A DNA stretch of 64,000 nucleotides from Ptychodera flava (GCF_041260155.1 NW_027248279.1:1927264-1991263), one strand, 5' to 3'; shown: positions 12,257 through 26,820, counted from the stretch's first letter. Made by a program: numbers and translations. Notes: generated by a model from the sequence alone, not told the origin.

Positions 12257-12316
12257 TTTCAGAAGAATGTGAATGGCGTCCGCAATAGACAAGCAGATAC
12301 TATTCAGTTGAAACAC

Positions 12317-13590
12317 TCACGCCACTGAACGTGGGGGCGCTACTATTATGCATAAATGTGTAAATGGAACCTTTGAAGTTGATAACGAACACTGGGAACA
12401 GTAAAATGGAACGAACAAGGCAGGGAGACAAAGCATTTAAAAAGTAAAAAGAGACAGTGTAATGTACAGAGACACAGGCAAAGAGATATGTTGAGACATC
12501 GATACTAAAAGGTAGACAAATATTGGAAGCATAGAAACAGAGACAATAGTACAGAGAGCTGAAAGTAAAAGGAGGGCCGACGCTCTGATGTGAAAATCGT
12601 TGGTGCTTGTGATGATGTGATCCTTTCCCTGACGGCGTCATTTTTAGTAGAAAGGGCGTAACAAAACGAGTATCATAATGCAAGCTGGACTTTGATATTT
12701 TATTTATATTTTACATAATAAATGATTCACGTGGGGGTATATCACGAAAATAGAAATGAGGGAAAGAATTTCATATGCATGCCTATTCAATAAGTTGAGA
12801 AAATGACTATCATACATCTGCCATGGAGAAAAATAAAATTTTGCGTGTGCTAAAAGGCCTTACGGCACGGAACGCCAGTTGGGTAACCTTTACGTGTTAC
12901 AGGCGCCCAGCCCTTGCGGTTGTATATGCGCATTAGCTGCTGAAAGGTGTCAAGAACCCATTGGACTAGTGCCAGAAATTGTCAAGCATTGTGTACGTGT
13001 ATAGTGCACTCACTGTCTAGAATCGCGTCCAAAATGGCTTCCCTACTTGTAATAGTATGAAAAATAATGACAATGCACGAACACGGTCAAAAGTCGGACA
13101 GTTTGATGCCCCAGTCACGAATGTAAGATCGATAACAATAAGGTTATCTCGAAAATACAGACAAGGATTCACTCTGACATTGGCGACACGCATCGGCCAA
13201 CGCGAAGTGGGGGCGATACGCAATGCCAATGTCATCACGCATCCTTTGCAATATCTTCGAAATAACTTTAGGCTTATGATATTTTTATATAATTATTGAA
13301 GAAAGCCGGCCTTTGAATTTGTATTTAGTTGAGTTCCCCTCACCTGAGCGTTTAGGACGCCTACAAACATCATCCAAACAACAAAAATGCCTTCACAAGC
13401 ATTATTAATTCTGCTTCTAATACAAAAAAATCATTGTTGAGTAAATTATTTAAAGGAATGCTATAAATTACACCACTGGCTGTATTGCTGTGTAAGAATG
13501 AATTCTTTCTTTCTGGCAATGAGGGCGCACGATGACAACATTTTCGGTAGTGGTGGCACTCTGACATGCGGATAAGAGAATCTAAATTTT
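12317..13590. other. Intergenic region upstream of gene 1; nothing clear
   Basis: The promoter of gene 1 should be here, but I see no reliable TATA box or initiator. Short reading frames on both strands show no recognisable domain. No strong repeats are visible. Confidence 0.4.
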
Positions 13591-13597
13591 ACTATAA

Positions 13598-13680
13598 CCC
13601 AAACGGGATTCGAACCCCCACACACTCACGGCAACATCGCCTAGCTGATAGGCTTCACACAAAACCAGTCGGCCACTGCT
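13598..13680 (-). ncRNA. tRNA-Ser-like sequence or tRNA-derived SINE head
   Basis: On the minus strand the stretch opens GCAGTGGCCGACTGG, matching the start of tRNA-Ser with an A box, and has a perfect B box GGTTCGAATCCC (13605-13616). The acceptor stem does not close, so it is not a functional tRNA. It is followed by a 19-bp direct repeat (CCAAAAGAGTTGGTCACAG near 13688 and 13727). A SINE with a tRNA-derived promoter is the simplest reading. Confidence 0.55.
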
Positions 13681-14379
13681 TCCAACCCAAAAGAGTTGGT
13701 CACAGTAACCGACTTAGATGTTGTTCCAAAAGAGTTGGTCACAGGATAAGAGAATTAAAACTACGCAAGAATACGAGTGTGCGTGAATACGTGAATTCAT
13801 AAAATAACAAGTTTCAAAGGAGACTGCCATTCCAATACTAAATACATTAGTATCGAATACCTAAAACCGTTTCAGTGTCTCCTCTAACTTTGGAACATAA
13901 ATTATCAGTTCTGATACGGCCTAGGTCTACCGCCTCAGGGCACAGGTCGTGTCAAACCTTCCCCTTCTCTCTGTGTATACTACATGGCACCTCCATGCAC
14001 CTGTGCCTGCGGGAAATCACCTTCATTTTGCTGTACATTATGACTGATTGAATCTGTCACCCCCAAGGGCATAGGATTAGATTTCTCATGAGTTGGGGAT
14101 ATTTTGTCTCACATGAGCCGCAGTTAGTTTATTAACATCCTGCCTGAACCTGATAATCCTACATGTATATCGTTTAACAGTTTTATGTCTTCATTTTACG
14201 AGGTAACGCCTTCAAGATGTATTTTTTTCAAAGCAACACATTGCTCACTGTTAACACTCTACTTCAGCTTGCCCTTAAAGAGCTATGTCAGCATCCTGCA
14301 AACTGCAACGATAAAACGCGGAAAAGAGGCAGCAAAAATAAATACGAACTCACTCAGCTGACCATTGACCTTTCAAACA

Positions 14380-16742
<2,363 letters not shown>

Positions 16743-16779
16743 TTTATCGTTCTTAAAGGCCTCCGGCCCATATTACAGA

Positions 16780-19700
16780 TTTCAATTGGAAAATACAATG
16801 GACAGTAAGAAAGTGAGAGTACAGTCAATATCTACGTCTACAGGCATTCATTTCTCAGCTTTGTTGCCTTGCACACAAATAATGCCATTTTAAAAATTAC
16901 CATACCGTTTGAAGATGACAAAAGTGAGTAAAATTTTTGATTTGTTGGGAATGTATATGACCACCTGGGTAAATATCTGCAACGTAAGTTCTGATACAGA
17001 GGGCAAACACAAATAAAATGATATTCATCCTCAATCTCGGAGGATCCACAAACTCTACAAATTTTTTCTTCATATTCAAGACCCTTCGCCCGCCCTTCCT
17101 TGACTTCCAACCCTAAACAACACATTCTCAGGGAAGCAAGAGCTTTCTTAAGTTTAAAGTCCATATCTGATCTTATGTAATTTTCTGTATGAAACTGAGT
17201 CTTAAAATTACAATACAAACGAAGTTTGTTTTTACTGCAAATATCCGAGAACCACTCCTGTTTATACATATCTATTGCTCTTGTCATAAAAAAAATTAAG
17301 AAAAAGGTTGAAATCACCAGGGCCCTGCCAAAGCCAAACTTCCCAAAGCCATGTTCATACAGAAGATGTTTGACATGAGTTGCCCAGGACACTTTGTTGT
17401 TTTTATCGAGTGTTACAGCAAGATCATAGGCATGTTTTGTTATTCTGTTCCCTGGCATTGACAAAAGCTTAAACCAATATGAAAGGACTTTTTATAGGTG
17501 AAAACTGGTAGTCTCCCACAATCCCCTAGAATACAGGCATTAGGGGTAGACGACTTGACACCCAAAAATGTTTTAAAATACTTGAGTTGCACTCTTTCAG
17601 CAAAGTGATACATATCATAACCCCATAATTCTGCTCCGTATGTCAAACTGGCAATATCATTGTATCAAAAAGCTTGCAATATTCATTAAAAGGTAAGGTA
17701 CCAGTATTTCTAATCATACGAAAAATACATCCCATTGCTTTTCTGGCTTGGTCTGCTAGCGTGCCAACGGCTTTACTCCAAACATTTCTACTTGATAACA
17801 TTAAGCCTAGATATTTGTAGTAACTGACAATAGTGATTTTTTGTCTATTTAGAAACCAATTTTCATTTTTTTAACTACCCCTCCTCGTCGGAAAACAATA
17901 ATGTGTGTCTTATTCATATTTACAGAAAGTTTCCATTTCTGACAGAAAGATTCCAATACTCTAATAAGTCTTTGTAAGCCAATTGGGGTATCACTAAAAA
18001 TGGCAACATCATCGGCGTATAAAAGAGCAAACAAATCATACAATTCTTGTGTAAGTTGAATACCACCATATCCTGAACTCATCAACATAGCATTTAACTC
18101 ATTAATAAAAAAGAGCGAGAACAAAAAAGGGCTTAACATACAGCCTTGCCGTACTCCGACCGAGCAATGAAAGAAATCGGTTACTCCTTGATTAGCCTTT
18201 ACACAAGATTTAACTTCATTATACATAGATTTTAAAATGTTGTACATTTTGCCCCCTACTCCCTCTACACAGAGTCTATATAACAAAAGGTGATGATTTA
18301 CAGAGTCAAAGGCTTTACTGAAATCCACAAATAAACAGTAGAAACGGCCCTTTCGTTTAGTTAGGTATTTCTGTATCATGACATGCAGAATAAAAAACAT
18401 TATCAACAGTACTAAATCCACGTCTAAATCCTGCCTGACACTCAGTAATAGAACCTTTCATGTCAGCCCACCTGACCAATCTCTGGTTCAAAATATAAGT
18501 AAAGATTTTTGCCAAGCAGTTTAATAGAGTAATACCTCTGAAATTGTTTGGATCTTGAACACTACCTTTCTTGTGAAGTGGTACGATAATCCCTTTGCTC
18601 CATTCACTTGGAAACACACCGGAGTCAAAAATAACATTCGACATGAAATCCAGTAGAGGAATTATACTGACTTTTGCATTTTGATAAAACTCATTTGGGA
18701 TACCATCTGGGCCTGGGGATTTGTTACTTTTCAAATTATCAAGTGCCAGTTTAATTTCTGTAATAGTAATTTTCCCATTAAGTATATCGTCAAAGATATT
18801 ATCTTCTCCTGGTACTTGGTCTACATTTGCTAAAAAGTCTTCCACTGTAATATCAAACATAGTTCTATCACACTGAGGATTATGCAGTGATTTAAAATGA
18901 TTTATCCAATCTAGAGGCGAAATATTCGGTGCTCGCTTTTGCAGCCCCTATAAAACGTTTGACTTGTTTCCAAATGTTACCCTGACCAATGTTCCTACAA
19001 AAATCATTTCTGAACTCATCTTTGTTAACTCTACAAATGGTTTTAAAATGTGACTTCCGTTCCTAATAAACATTTAAACTTTCCCTGTCATTTGAATTTC
19101 GAAAATGCCTAAGCGCTTTGTACATTTCTGTCTTTGCCGATTCACAATCTTTGTTGAACCATTTGGGTTGCCGGCTTCTACAGTCACTCCTCTTTTTCAA
19201 TGTTACCTTGGTGTAATCTGCCGCAGCCCAGTATAACAAGTCATAAATGTCAGCAACTAACTTATTTACATTATTTACATTACCTCTATTTTGTTCAACC
19301 AAATGCTTTACACGCTCTTCACCTTCCCTTGATGATATCTTTGCGTCGAAAACACCCGTTTTTTCATTATCCTATTTTACATATGTATACTTCTCAAACT
19401 CAATAGCGCTAAATTGCAGCGTTTTTTCTGCATGACATAACCCTTTAATTTTCAAGGTAAAAATCAAGGGAAAGTGATCGGAATCACTCTTTTCTTCAAC
19501 ACTGAAATAAACAATATCATCAAAAATCGTCGTGGACGCAATAACATAATCTACAACACTTGTCCCTCTGTTTGCAATGCAAGTAAATTCACCTTTATGG
19601 TCATTTCCACATCTTTCATTGAGAAATGAATAGAGTGATCCCGACACAATTCTAATAGTCTTCTACCAAATGAGTTAATAACCGAATCTTTTGAATGTCG
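16780..19700 (-). mobile_element. Non-LTR retrotransposon (LINE), 5'-truncated, frame-broken
   Basis: Minus strand. The tail of an APE-type endonuclease (SVVDYVIAS, SDHFPLIF) lies at 19372-19690. A reverse transcriptase follows at 18860-17849 with SPGPDGIPNEFYQ, FVDFSKAFDSVNH, GVRQGCMLSPFLF and the catalytic LLYADDVAIF. The C-terminal part has a zinc-knuckle-like CRVCGSSEIEDEYHFICVC (about 17061-17005). The endonuclease N-terminus is missing, and the reading frame shifts inside RT (near 18390) and several times after it, so it is dead. Clade uncertain; the C-terminal Cys-His region and FLGVKSSTPN motif are found in I/Jockey-type lineages. Confidence 0.88.
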
Positions 19701-19849
19701 TATCTCCTAGGGAAATTTAGTCGTCTTCAAAATTCCAACATTTAAGCATATCTCATTTAGTTTATGCATAAGGGAAGCAAGCCAGACACTGGTTCAGGGA
19801 TTAGGCAAAATAACCTATGCCGTGATTACACAACGACTATCCCAAGTGG

Positions 19850-20250
19850 AATTGTTGCTTGTGTTATCTGAATAACAATTTTTTGTAAAAATTGCCTTTA
19901 TACACCTTAGCCATAAATTATTCATTAATAAAAAAACTGATTTTAGTTTAGAGGGTGTGGGTAGGTGATGTTATTTGTATCTTACCTACTGGCCATCGAC
20001 GCATACCATCGTGAAATATAACAAATTGATTTATTTCAAGGTAAAATGCAGATGCCTGTTTGAATAACATGAACACGCAGACAAGAGCTAAATGTATTTA
20101 TTCAGAAAATCGGAAGTACGAAACTGGAAAAGCTAAAGTAAGAATAAACAAATCATACATTGGCAGCGATACATCATATCTGCACTTCCACAATTATACA
20201 ACAAAGTCAAAATAACCATTTCAGAGATTTCTCAGCTCCAACAGGCGAAA
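19850..20250. repeat. Duplicated noncoding block, copy 2
   Basis: Counterpart of 15640-16130, same orientation, diverged by small indels and substitutions. No coding sequence. Confidence 0.6.
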
Positions 20251-20841
20251 GAAAAGTTCTAAAGCGACGAATACCAAAATTATATAACTGTGTATAGGAT
20301 GGCGAGTTCAAAAACAACTAAGTGTGTAATGGCACACTTTATTGTTTCTAGCATTAAAATTAAATGTACAAATATGACAAATACAGAGATACAAGACTAA
20401 GAGCTTAACATTAAAATTGGTTACCTTTTACTTACTATTCCATCACCACACACGTGTCTATATTTTCCTAACGTTCGAAACATTCAACAGATTTACGATA
20501 AACAATCTGAATTTAGGAAGTTGTTTCATTTCTCAAAATAAATCACTTAGACGTATAATCCACCTGCGTCATTGTACACTAACGTAAACATAAAAAACAA
20601 TGACTTTTGGGCTTTTCATCGGATTGTTAAGTTCAGCTTTATCTTATGTGAACTCTGTATATAAGGAATACTTGCATACACGAAAAATACTTATTTTAAC
20701 CCGTGTATGTTATTGTCACTGCATCACTTCTTTACTCAAAATCCTTCATAATGTAGATCATACACTAATCCCCTGCCTAACTTTACATTCTTTACTTATG
20801 CTGTGTGATACGATGAAAGATAAAAATCTTCAATAACTTGT

Positions 20842-20847
20842 TTTATT
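20842..20847 (-). terminator. Possible polyadenylation signal of gene 2
   Basis: AATAAA on the minus strand, about 650 bp after the stop codon of gene 2 and before the next repeat block. It is the plausible signal in this interval, but six bases in AT-rich DNA are weak evidence. Confidence 0.3.
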
Positions 20848-21494
20848 TGCTTTTTTCTAATTTGCTTAATGGGCAGTTACATTTATATGTAACAAGCAAC
20901 AGAATGTATTTGATATCACTCTTTTTGTTCGTAACTACAACTGTTATAAAAACTATCGATCTAATTTTCATGTTGGTCATGTGAAATATTCTATCGATTG
21001 TGGTATGATAAAACTGTAGAGGGCGAGTTTAAAGCAAGAAAATGCAAGAAAAAATGTTGGACAAAGGGAGGACAAAGGAGGATAATGCAGATCAAAACCT
21101 GAATGTAGCATGATTAGTGTCTATGAAAATGAAGAGAACAACTTTAAAATTGGCACAAATTAGATGGAAAATCAGCGTCCCCATGTTGAAAGGTAAACAA
21201 CATTATCAGTAGGTCTATTTGGGAGAGAGAGACGGAGAGAGACAGAGACAGAGACAGAGAGAGCGAAAACAGCTTCAATATCATATGTGCACTGATAAAT
21301 AAGGAAAAAAATACGACTTGCGCTGTCACAGTACAGCAGTGGTCAAGTTGGATATTATAGCGATGACATCACTGTCATTTAATTGGTCAAGTCTGACACC
21401 GACGTGCAACGTTTTCATGTGCAACCCTTTAGAAGAAATCGTCAAATCGTCAGGTTCTTCTCGGTATGAAAAGAAACACCACAGTATTCCTTGT

Positions 21495-21615
21495 TTACGT
21501 CAATCTTTGTATACCGGCAGTCGACGTGTCGCTTGTTTCAAGGAGTTCCACCAAGTCATAAAATGTTGGACGACAAGAAGGGTCTTCCTGCCAACACTTT
21601 TGCATAATCGAATAC
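21495..21615 (-). CDS. Gene 2 last coding exon: kinase C-lobe end and stop
   Basis: Forty residues after an AG at 21616-21617, phase 2 start, TAA at 21495-21497. Reads YSIMQKCWQEDPSCRPTF, the conserved subdomain XI of tyrosine kinases with the CW and the invariant Arg (CRPTF), then DLVELLE and a short 13-residue tail. There is no long C-terminal tail with phosphotyrosine motifs, so such signalling sites are limited to the juxtamembrane region. Confidence 0.93.
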
Positions 21616-22183
21616 CTGATAGTATTAAGAAACAAGACAAATTATAAAATAACATGAAATATACTGAATCTACTGAACTTTTACATACATTTTATCAACA
21701 TTCTGTTACCAAACTAGGGTATGAGATAACGCTAAGCGTGGATTTGTAGGCTCGTATTTTTTTCGAAGGGGGTAGAAAAAGATGGACGTGGCAAGTACCT
21801 ATAACTGCACACACTCAAACCATTCGATACACATACCGTACTGTATAATTATTGACAGCTCATGAATATTTTAAGTTTATCATGTTAGATCTTTTCTTCT
21901 CTGTAATGAACGAAAAACAGGAAGTTTATGTTACATCCACACCATTTTGACTACGTGTCAACCATTGCGTCAAAAGTTTCTTTTAAATTGATAATATACA
22001 TTGATTCAATATTTTCTAATCCCTGGGGTTTTTATTTCAAATTAATAGACTTTAATTTATATTGTCCCCTACTCAATATATAATGGTAAGGTCTCCGTAA
22101 ATCATCATAAAAATAGAAAACGGTAAAATGTTGAAAATGTAGTTTCCTTCAAATGCTTTATTCAAGTATAATGTAATACTTAC

Positions 22184-22280
22184 ACGTCTTCAGGACACTT
22201 ATTTGGCATGGGTAGTCTGTATCCCTGTTGAACATTCGACACAACGTCTTTCAAATTCATGCCTCGATACGGGTTTATAC
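22184..22280 (-). CDS. Gene 2 exon: kinase subdomain X
   Basis: Begins phase 1 after AG at 22281-22282, ends phase 2 at GTAAGT (22178-22183). INPYRGMNLKDVV followed by GYRLPMPNKCPEDV matches the tyrosine-kinase consensus after subdomain IX (NPYxGM, GYRLPxPxxCP). No change from the family pattern here. Confidence 0.93.
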
Positions 22281-22467
22281 CTTGAACATAAAATTATTCA
22301 ACGTCACATCAGTATGCATATTTTATCCGTCTTTCAGAAAAATCAAAATTGACAGATAAAGCCAGGTATTATATTGTTTATGTCCGCACAGTCAGTTATC
22401 TATCTGAGATACTTAGGTTGACATAGAACTAAACAGAGATTAGGACAAATATACAAAACTACTACTT

Positions 22468-22474
<7 letters not shown>

Positions 22475-22565
<91 letters not shown>

Positions 22566-22830
22566 TTGAGTTGTGTGTGTTTGTGTGTGTGTGTGTGTTT
22601 CAATGATGAGGGGAGTATAAGGGCATGATTGATATTATTTTAAGCTAAAGAGGTGGTGTTCTGGCAACCTGTGCAAGAACACCGTGCACCCCTCCACGAC
22701 GAGGGGGACTGTATGGTGGCACACTTAAACATTTGAAATTTTAGCTAAAAAGGCGGCGTTTATGCAAGCTGTGCCAGACTCCCCGTGCCACACCCCTACT
22801 TGGGGGAACTGCATAGGAGACACATAGGGC
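22475..22830. repeat. TA/GT tract and two-unit GC-rich repeat
   Basis: A TA tract (about 22475-22562) runs into GT repeats, followed by two diverged units of roughly 100 bp (about 22638-22735 and 22740-22830) sharing TTTAGCTAAAxAGGxGGxGTT and a GTGCACCCCTCC-like block. In the intron between kinase exons. Confidence 0.6.
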
Positions 22831-23029
22831 CTTCCTCATACACTAACAATGTTGAGGGACTTAATACTTAAAATTAAAGCTTATATAATGGGCAAAGTAT
22901 ACATAGTCCAGATGTGAGTGTCTCTGTATTACTTAAACAGATAGATATGCAGATTAACATATAAGCATATAGATAGATAAGTGGGTAGAATGATTGGCAG
23001 GTAACTGATAAAAGTATAAATTTCTTTAC

Positions 23030-23141
23030 CAAAGCTGAATATTTCCCATAGCAATATTCCATAAGACCAAACATCTGTCGCCGATGTGTACAAGCACTCG
23101 TCAATCGATTCCAAGGCCATCCACCTAATTGGTAAAGTACC
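23030..23141 (-). CDS. Gene 2 exon: activation segment end, subdomains VIII-IX
   Basis: Phase 0 start after AG at 23142-23143, donor GTAAAG at 23024-23029. [13 protein letters not shown], then [27 protein letters not shown] is diagnostic for tyrosine kinases. The usual APE (or APES) reads ALES, so the Pro is replaced by Leu. The structural Asp and Trp of DVWSYG are kept, as expected if the fold is maintained. Confidence 0.94.
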
Positions 23142-23271
23142 CTATGAGATAAAAGAGTCTGTGTTTTAATGTGGACCCTGTGTATCGCACAAAGTCAGTG
23201 TCGAAAGAAGAAGGGTTATGTTTTATCATGTCTACTAAACGATTTACTAGTGTATTCTATGTCCATATTAC

Positions 23272-23394
23272 CTTATTCATCCGTTCATAAGTTTCCTGAT
23301 CCATGACGGCGGTCGAAAATCCAAGTTCTGATATCTTGCAGGTTTTTTGTCCATCTACCATGACGACTCGCGCGGATAATTGCCTGTGGACACA
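23272..23394 (-). CDS. Gene 2 exon: degenerate catalytic loop and DFG region
   Basis: Forty-one codons, phase 0 on both sides: acceptor AG at 23395-23396, donor GTAATA at 23266-23271. Reads CVHRQLSARVVMVDG, then KISELGFSTAV. Aligned with the tyrosine-kinase consensus VHRDLAARNVLV and KISDFGLS, the catalytic Asp is Gln, the metal-binding Asn is Val, and DFG is ELG. HR, the second AR and the KIS are retained. The activation segment has one Tyr (ETYERMNK). The start was set by phase: only this acceptor keeps the frame with the preceding exon and restores VHR. Confidence 0.93.
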
Positions 23395-23674
23395 CTATTG
23401 TATTGAAATAACGATAGTCAGGATTGGGATACCATTTATGATGGGATAAAGTCAAAATTTGCGTTGCATACATAACACTTGAACACATATTATTACACTT
23501 TTAGGTTTTGTTTTGTCTGTGTTTAATGATGTGTGTTGGTTTTCTTTTATTTGTCATTATTATTTCATTGTTGGTGTACAGAGCACTGAGACGAAGTGTA
23601 GTGCGCGCTTTAAGAAATAAATAATAATTATAATAATTTTATATTCTATGAAAAAACAAATCGGCAACAGTTAC

Positions 23675-23823
23675 CTGCATTTCCGCAAGAAAACACATTC
23701 CCTTTGCACAGTCCAGTGAAAACAACAAAAGTTCTCTCATTTCAGTAGCCTCACGGTCTAACTTCTTGAGATACGACTTTAAGTTCCCATAATGACAGTA
23801 TTCCTGAACAAAACGAAGGGGGA
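23675..23823 (-). CDS. Gene 2 exon: kinase hinge and helix E
   Basis: Phase 1 start after AG at 23824-23825, phase 0 end at GTAACT (23669-23674). PLRFVQEYCHYGNLKSYLKK is the hinge and alpha-D region (EYCxxGNLxxYL as in receptor tyrosine kinases). LFSLDCAKGMCFLAEMQ is helix E. There is no kinase insert, unlike PDGFR/VEGFR types. Confidence 0.93.
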
Positions 23824-23864
23824 CTGGAAATGAAGAAAAATGATGAGTTACGATAAAAAGAGTA

Positions 23865-24118
23865 TGAAAGTCCGTGAGGGACATTTTTTGTGAGGAAAAA
23901 AATATTATCTCGTGCGCACGAGATACTATCTTGTGCGCACGTGAAAGTATCTGGTGCCCACCAGATACTTTCTCGTGGCCACGAGATAGTTTCTCGTGCG
24001 CACGAGATACTATCTGGTGCGCACCAGATACTTTCACGTGCGCACAAGATTGTATCTCGTGCGCGCGAGATAATATTTTTTTCCTCACAAAAATGTCCCT
24101 TATGGGCTTTCATAAAAG
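23865..24118. repeat. Palindromic minisatellite within a larger palindrome
   Basis: About eight tandem units of roughly 20-30 bp, each itself palindromic around a GTGCGCAC core (ATCTCGTGCGCACGAGAT and variants such as ATCTGGTGCGCACCAGAT). Outside the array are inverted arms: AGGGACATTTTTTGTGAGG (23877 onward) and its complement ending near 24102, extending to TATGAAAGTCC on one side and GGGCTTTCATA on the other. It lies about 40 bp upstream of the acceptor of a gene 2 kinase exon. Confidence 0.85.
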
Positions 24119-24504
24119 AGAGATGTAGCGCGGTTCATTTTACAAATATTCTTATATCTCCAATTATTATTGAGCAATTATAATTATTGTTGTTATGTTA
24201 ATAAACAGCAATAGCACAGAGAATAATTTTAATTACATTGTCTTTCAAAAAAAACGTTTGTTTCTTGTTTGCGTTGTGCTATCTCTCAAAGTAATTTAAC
24301 ACATTGATGTAGGAGTAAGCGGAGAGATAATCATTATTCGCATTTTTTATTTAACCCTAACAATTGATCACAGACTTGATGGTGGTAACTTCAGCGGTTG
24401 ATCATCCTCAATTCTAATAGAAAGTTATAACGGCTTCTATATAAAACTGATTAATATGGTATAGAATAGCGCTGTTCCGTCAAGCACATATCAATTTAAC
24501 TCAC

Positions 24505-24600
24505 CTTCCGTAGTTAATTCTTTAAGACAAGAAACGATATTTTCATTATCAGTTAAACTTCTCATGAATTCTGCTTCTTTCCACAGGGCCTGCTTTCCCT
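24505..24600 (-). CDS. Gene 2 exon: kinase alpha-C helix
   Basis: Thirty-two codons, phase 1 both sides, acceptor AG at 24601-24602, donor GTGAGT at 24499-24504. EGKQALWKEAEFMRSLTDNE followed by NIVSCL fits subdomains III-IV; the alpha-C Glu of KEAEFM is retained. The upstream AG was chosen over one nearer the Trp codon because it alone preserves the frame. Confidence 0.9.
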
Positions 24601-24943
24601 CTACGTCTGATGTTTACACATACAGTACATGTAGTACAGAAAACCAAAAACAAAAAGATAATAATAAATATTATTCGTGTATATTCATAGTGGTGATAAG
24701 CATATTTAAGTATCAGATTGTCTCTCTTTATCACTCCTTTCTAAAACAATTTTTCCTTCAATTCCCTCATTCCCTGTCGTCCCTTATCTCTATGTATCAC
24801 TGTAACTCTGTGTCTGCCACTCCGTCGTTGCAGGCTTCTGTCCGTCTAACTCTATTGGTAACCTTTCTTCTCTGTTTGCCTAAAAGTTTACTTTTTTGAT
24901 TCTGCTGTTTGTGCACGTCTGATTGTATCTTTTTCTCCATGTT

Positions 24944-24979
24944 TGTCTGTCTGTCTGTCTATTAGTCTGTCGGTCGGCG

Positions 24980-25042
<63 letters not shown>
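24944..25042. repeat. CTGT and CT microsatellite
   Basis: Interrupted CTGT repeats run into a CT tract. In a gene 2 intron; no coding content. Confidence 0.95.
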
Positions 25043-25557
25043 ATATCATGGTACTTCCTGTTGATCGGAAGTTTCTATAGGACGCATTATGATGCCTTAA
25101 ACAAAATTACATTAATATCAGCTATTAATATTGTATTGTTGTTGAACAAACGGCACCACTAGAATATGGATACGATAGGAGCGGTCGATTGCAGATAATG
25201 ATAAGCACTTTTTCGGCATCGACCCCATACTATAATTGGAAGGAAATGCTGTCAAAAAGTTATGATGCGGCAGACCCAATCATTTGTTCTTTTGATTAAT
25301 GCATCTGTTTGCAGAATATTTTAAAAACCTCGTACTGCGTGTATCCGCGCCAGCCTGATGTTATAGTTTATAAACGGATAAGCAACTGCCAAAATTACTG
25401 ACAGGCTTATTCTTCACTTTTAAATGGTATTAACATTTCAAGTCTCAGTACCATCATTATGTTATAATGTGTCGAAAGAAAAGAATTGTTCGCTTGAAAA
25501 TTAAAGTAAATGTAAACTCATAGTACCATGAGAAATATAATTTATTTTTCAACATAC

Positions 25558-25720
25558 CGTTTGGATCTTTCAACATCTTGACGCTGACGGTCAATGCCCT
25601 CTGTGACGACACTGTTAGTCTTGCTTTCACAAGTTTGGTGAATACGCCATCGATTATCGTATCACCGAACACGAGATCACTGGAAGCAGGTGGCGATTTT
25701 AAATCACATTCTGCATAGAG
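25558..25720 (-). CDS. Gene 2 exon: kinase N-lobe with degenerate glycine loop
   Basis: Phase 0 start after AG at 25721-25722, phase 1 end at GTATGT (25552-25557). Begins LYAECDLKSPPASSDLVFGD. The loop reads IIDGVFTKLVKARL where the consensus is LGxGxFGxVxxA, so the first and third glycines are Ile and Thr. The beta-3 Lys is present in TVSVKMLKD. ATP binding may be weakened but cannot be excluded. Confidence 0.9.
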
Positions 25721-25738
25721 CTGTAATGGCTAGAGTAT

Positions 25739-26820
25739 TGACACAGTTTCCCTTTTTAATGAATGCATTTGAAAACCATTACTACATTGGGAAATATGGG
25801 AATTTCAAAAATGTTGCTCAGTAACTCAACGATTACATCTTAGCCTTATACAATAGCAAATGCACGCTTTGTGTTCCTGAAATTTTACTACTTGAAACTT
25901 CGGCGCCTTCAGAAAAGGTTCTATATTTTCATATGCAGGAGCTTACAATACCATAGTATATATTACAATTCTGTATAAAAAAGACAACCTAACAGTTGCT
26001 AGGATTAGCAGTTTAACTGAATGACCTGTTTGTCTATAATCAAGCTAGAATAGGCATTAGTCTCGCCTGACCGACTTCGAACATGTGTTTTACATAACAC
26101 CGCTAAAATTAGGTGCTATTTGTCACCTCAGAAAATGTCGGTATTTTGACGATCTGTGAGGATTTTGAAATTAGAATGTAATTTCTGCGGAGACAAGTCT
26201 GTACAAAATATTAAATATAATATAAGAAATACCATCCGCTACAACAGTAAATGTATCTTCGATACCTCCTCTATATATGTGTCATGAAAATAATGTATGT
26301 CTGGAAAGTTAGAGCGAGTGATGAGATTGTTTAATAAGTTCATTCCATGAGAAACAATGGATCGAGAAAATATATCATAGGCAGAAGGCTTGGTCACTAA
26401 AAACAACATTCGGTCACTTCTTTGAACTATCGTATCACGTGATGACCAAACGTAGTGTTCCCGTTGCAGATACGTTCGTTAAGGCAAACATCATTCTTAG
26501 TCAGATTATATTGTAGGGAGATTTTTTATATTTATTTTTTACGTACACAAACAAGCTTTTAAGGTATCTCACATAAGTACCAATCATCGTTGATATGTAG
26601 GTTTTAAATAGTTTGAAACAATGTAGAAGTCTCAAGCCACATCTTAGCAATTACAGAGTTATTCAATTGAGAAAATATAATAATTATACCAAGGGAAACA
26701 AAAATGTATATGAACAGTTATCGTGACTAGATAAAGTGTTCCTTCCAGGAAATTTGTTAAACTGAAAGGGAGAGTAAATATTTGTTAATCCTGCACACAG
26801 AAAGGTCAATTGTATAAGGT
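25739..26820. other. Gene 2 intron; nothing found
   Basis: AT-rich sequence without recognisable coding or repeat structure. Confidence 0.5.

Noticed and set aside
13598-13680. Functional tRNA-Ser gene
   Set aside because: A and B boxes fit, but the acceptor stem does not pair.
23285-23488. Frame containing RHGRWTKNLQDIRTWIF
   Set aside because: It overlaps the kinase exon in the wrong frame; the phase 0 frame restores VHRQLSARV and KISELG.
23865-24118. CRISPR array
   Set aside because: Repeated palindromic units have no unique spacers, and this is an animal genome.
23639-24183. Frames with repeated SRAHEI or ARDTILCAR on both strands
   Set aside because: They translate the palindromic minisatellite, not a protein.
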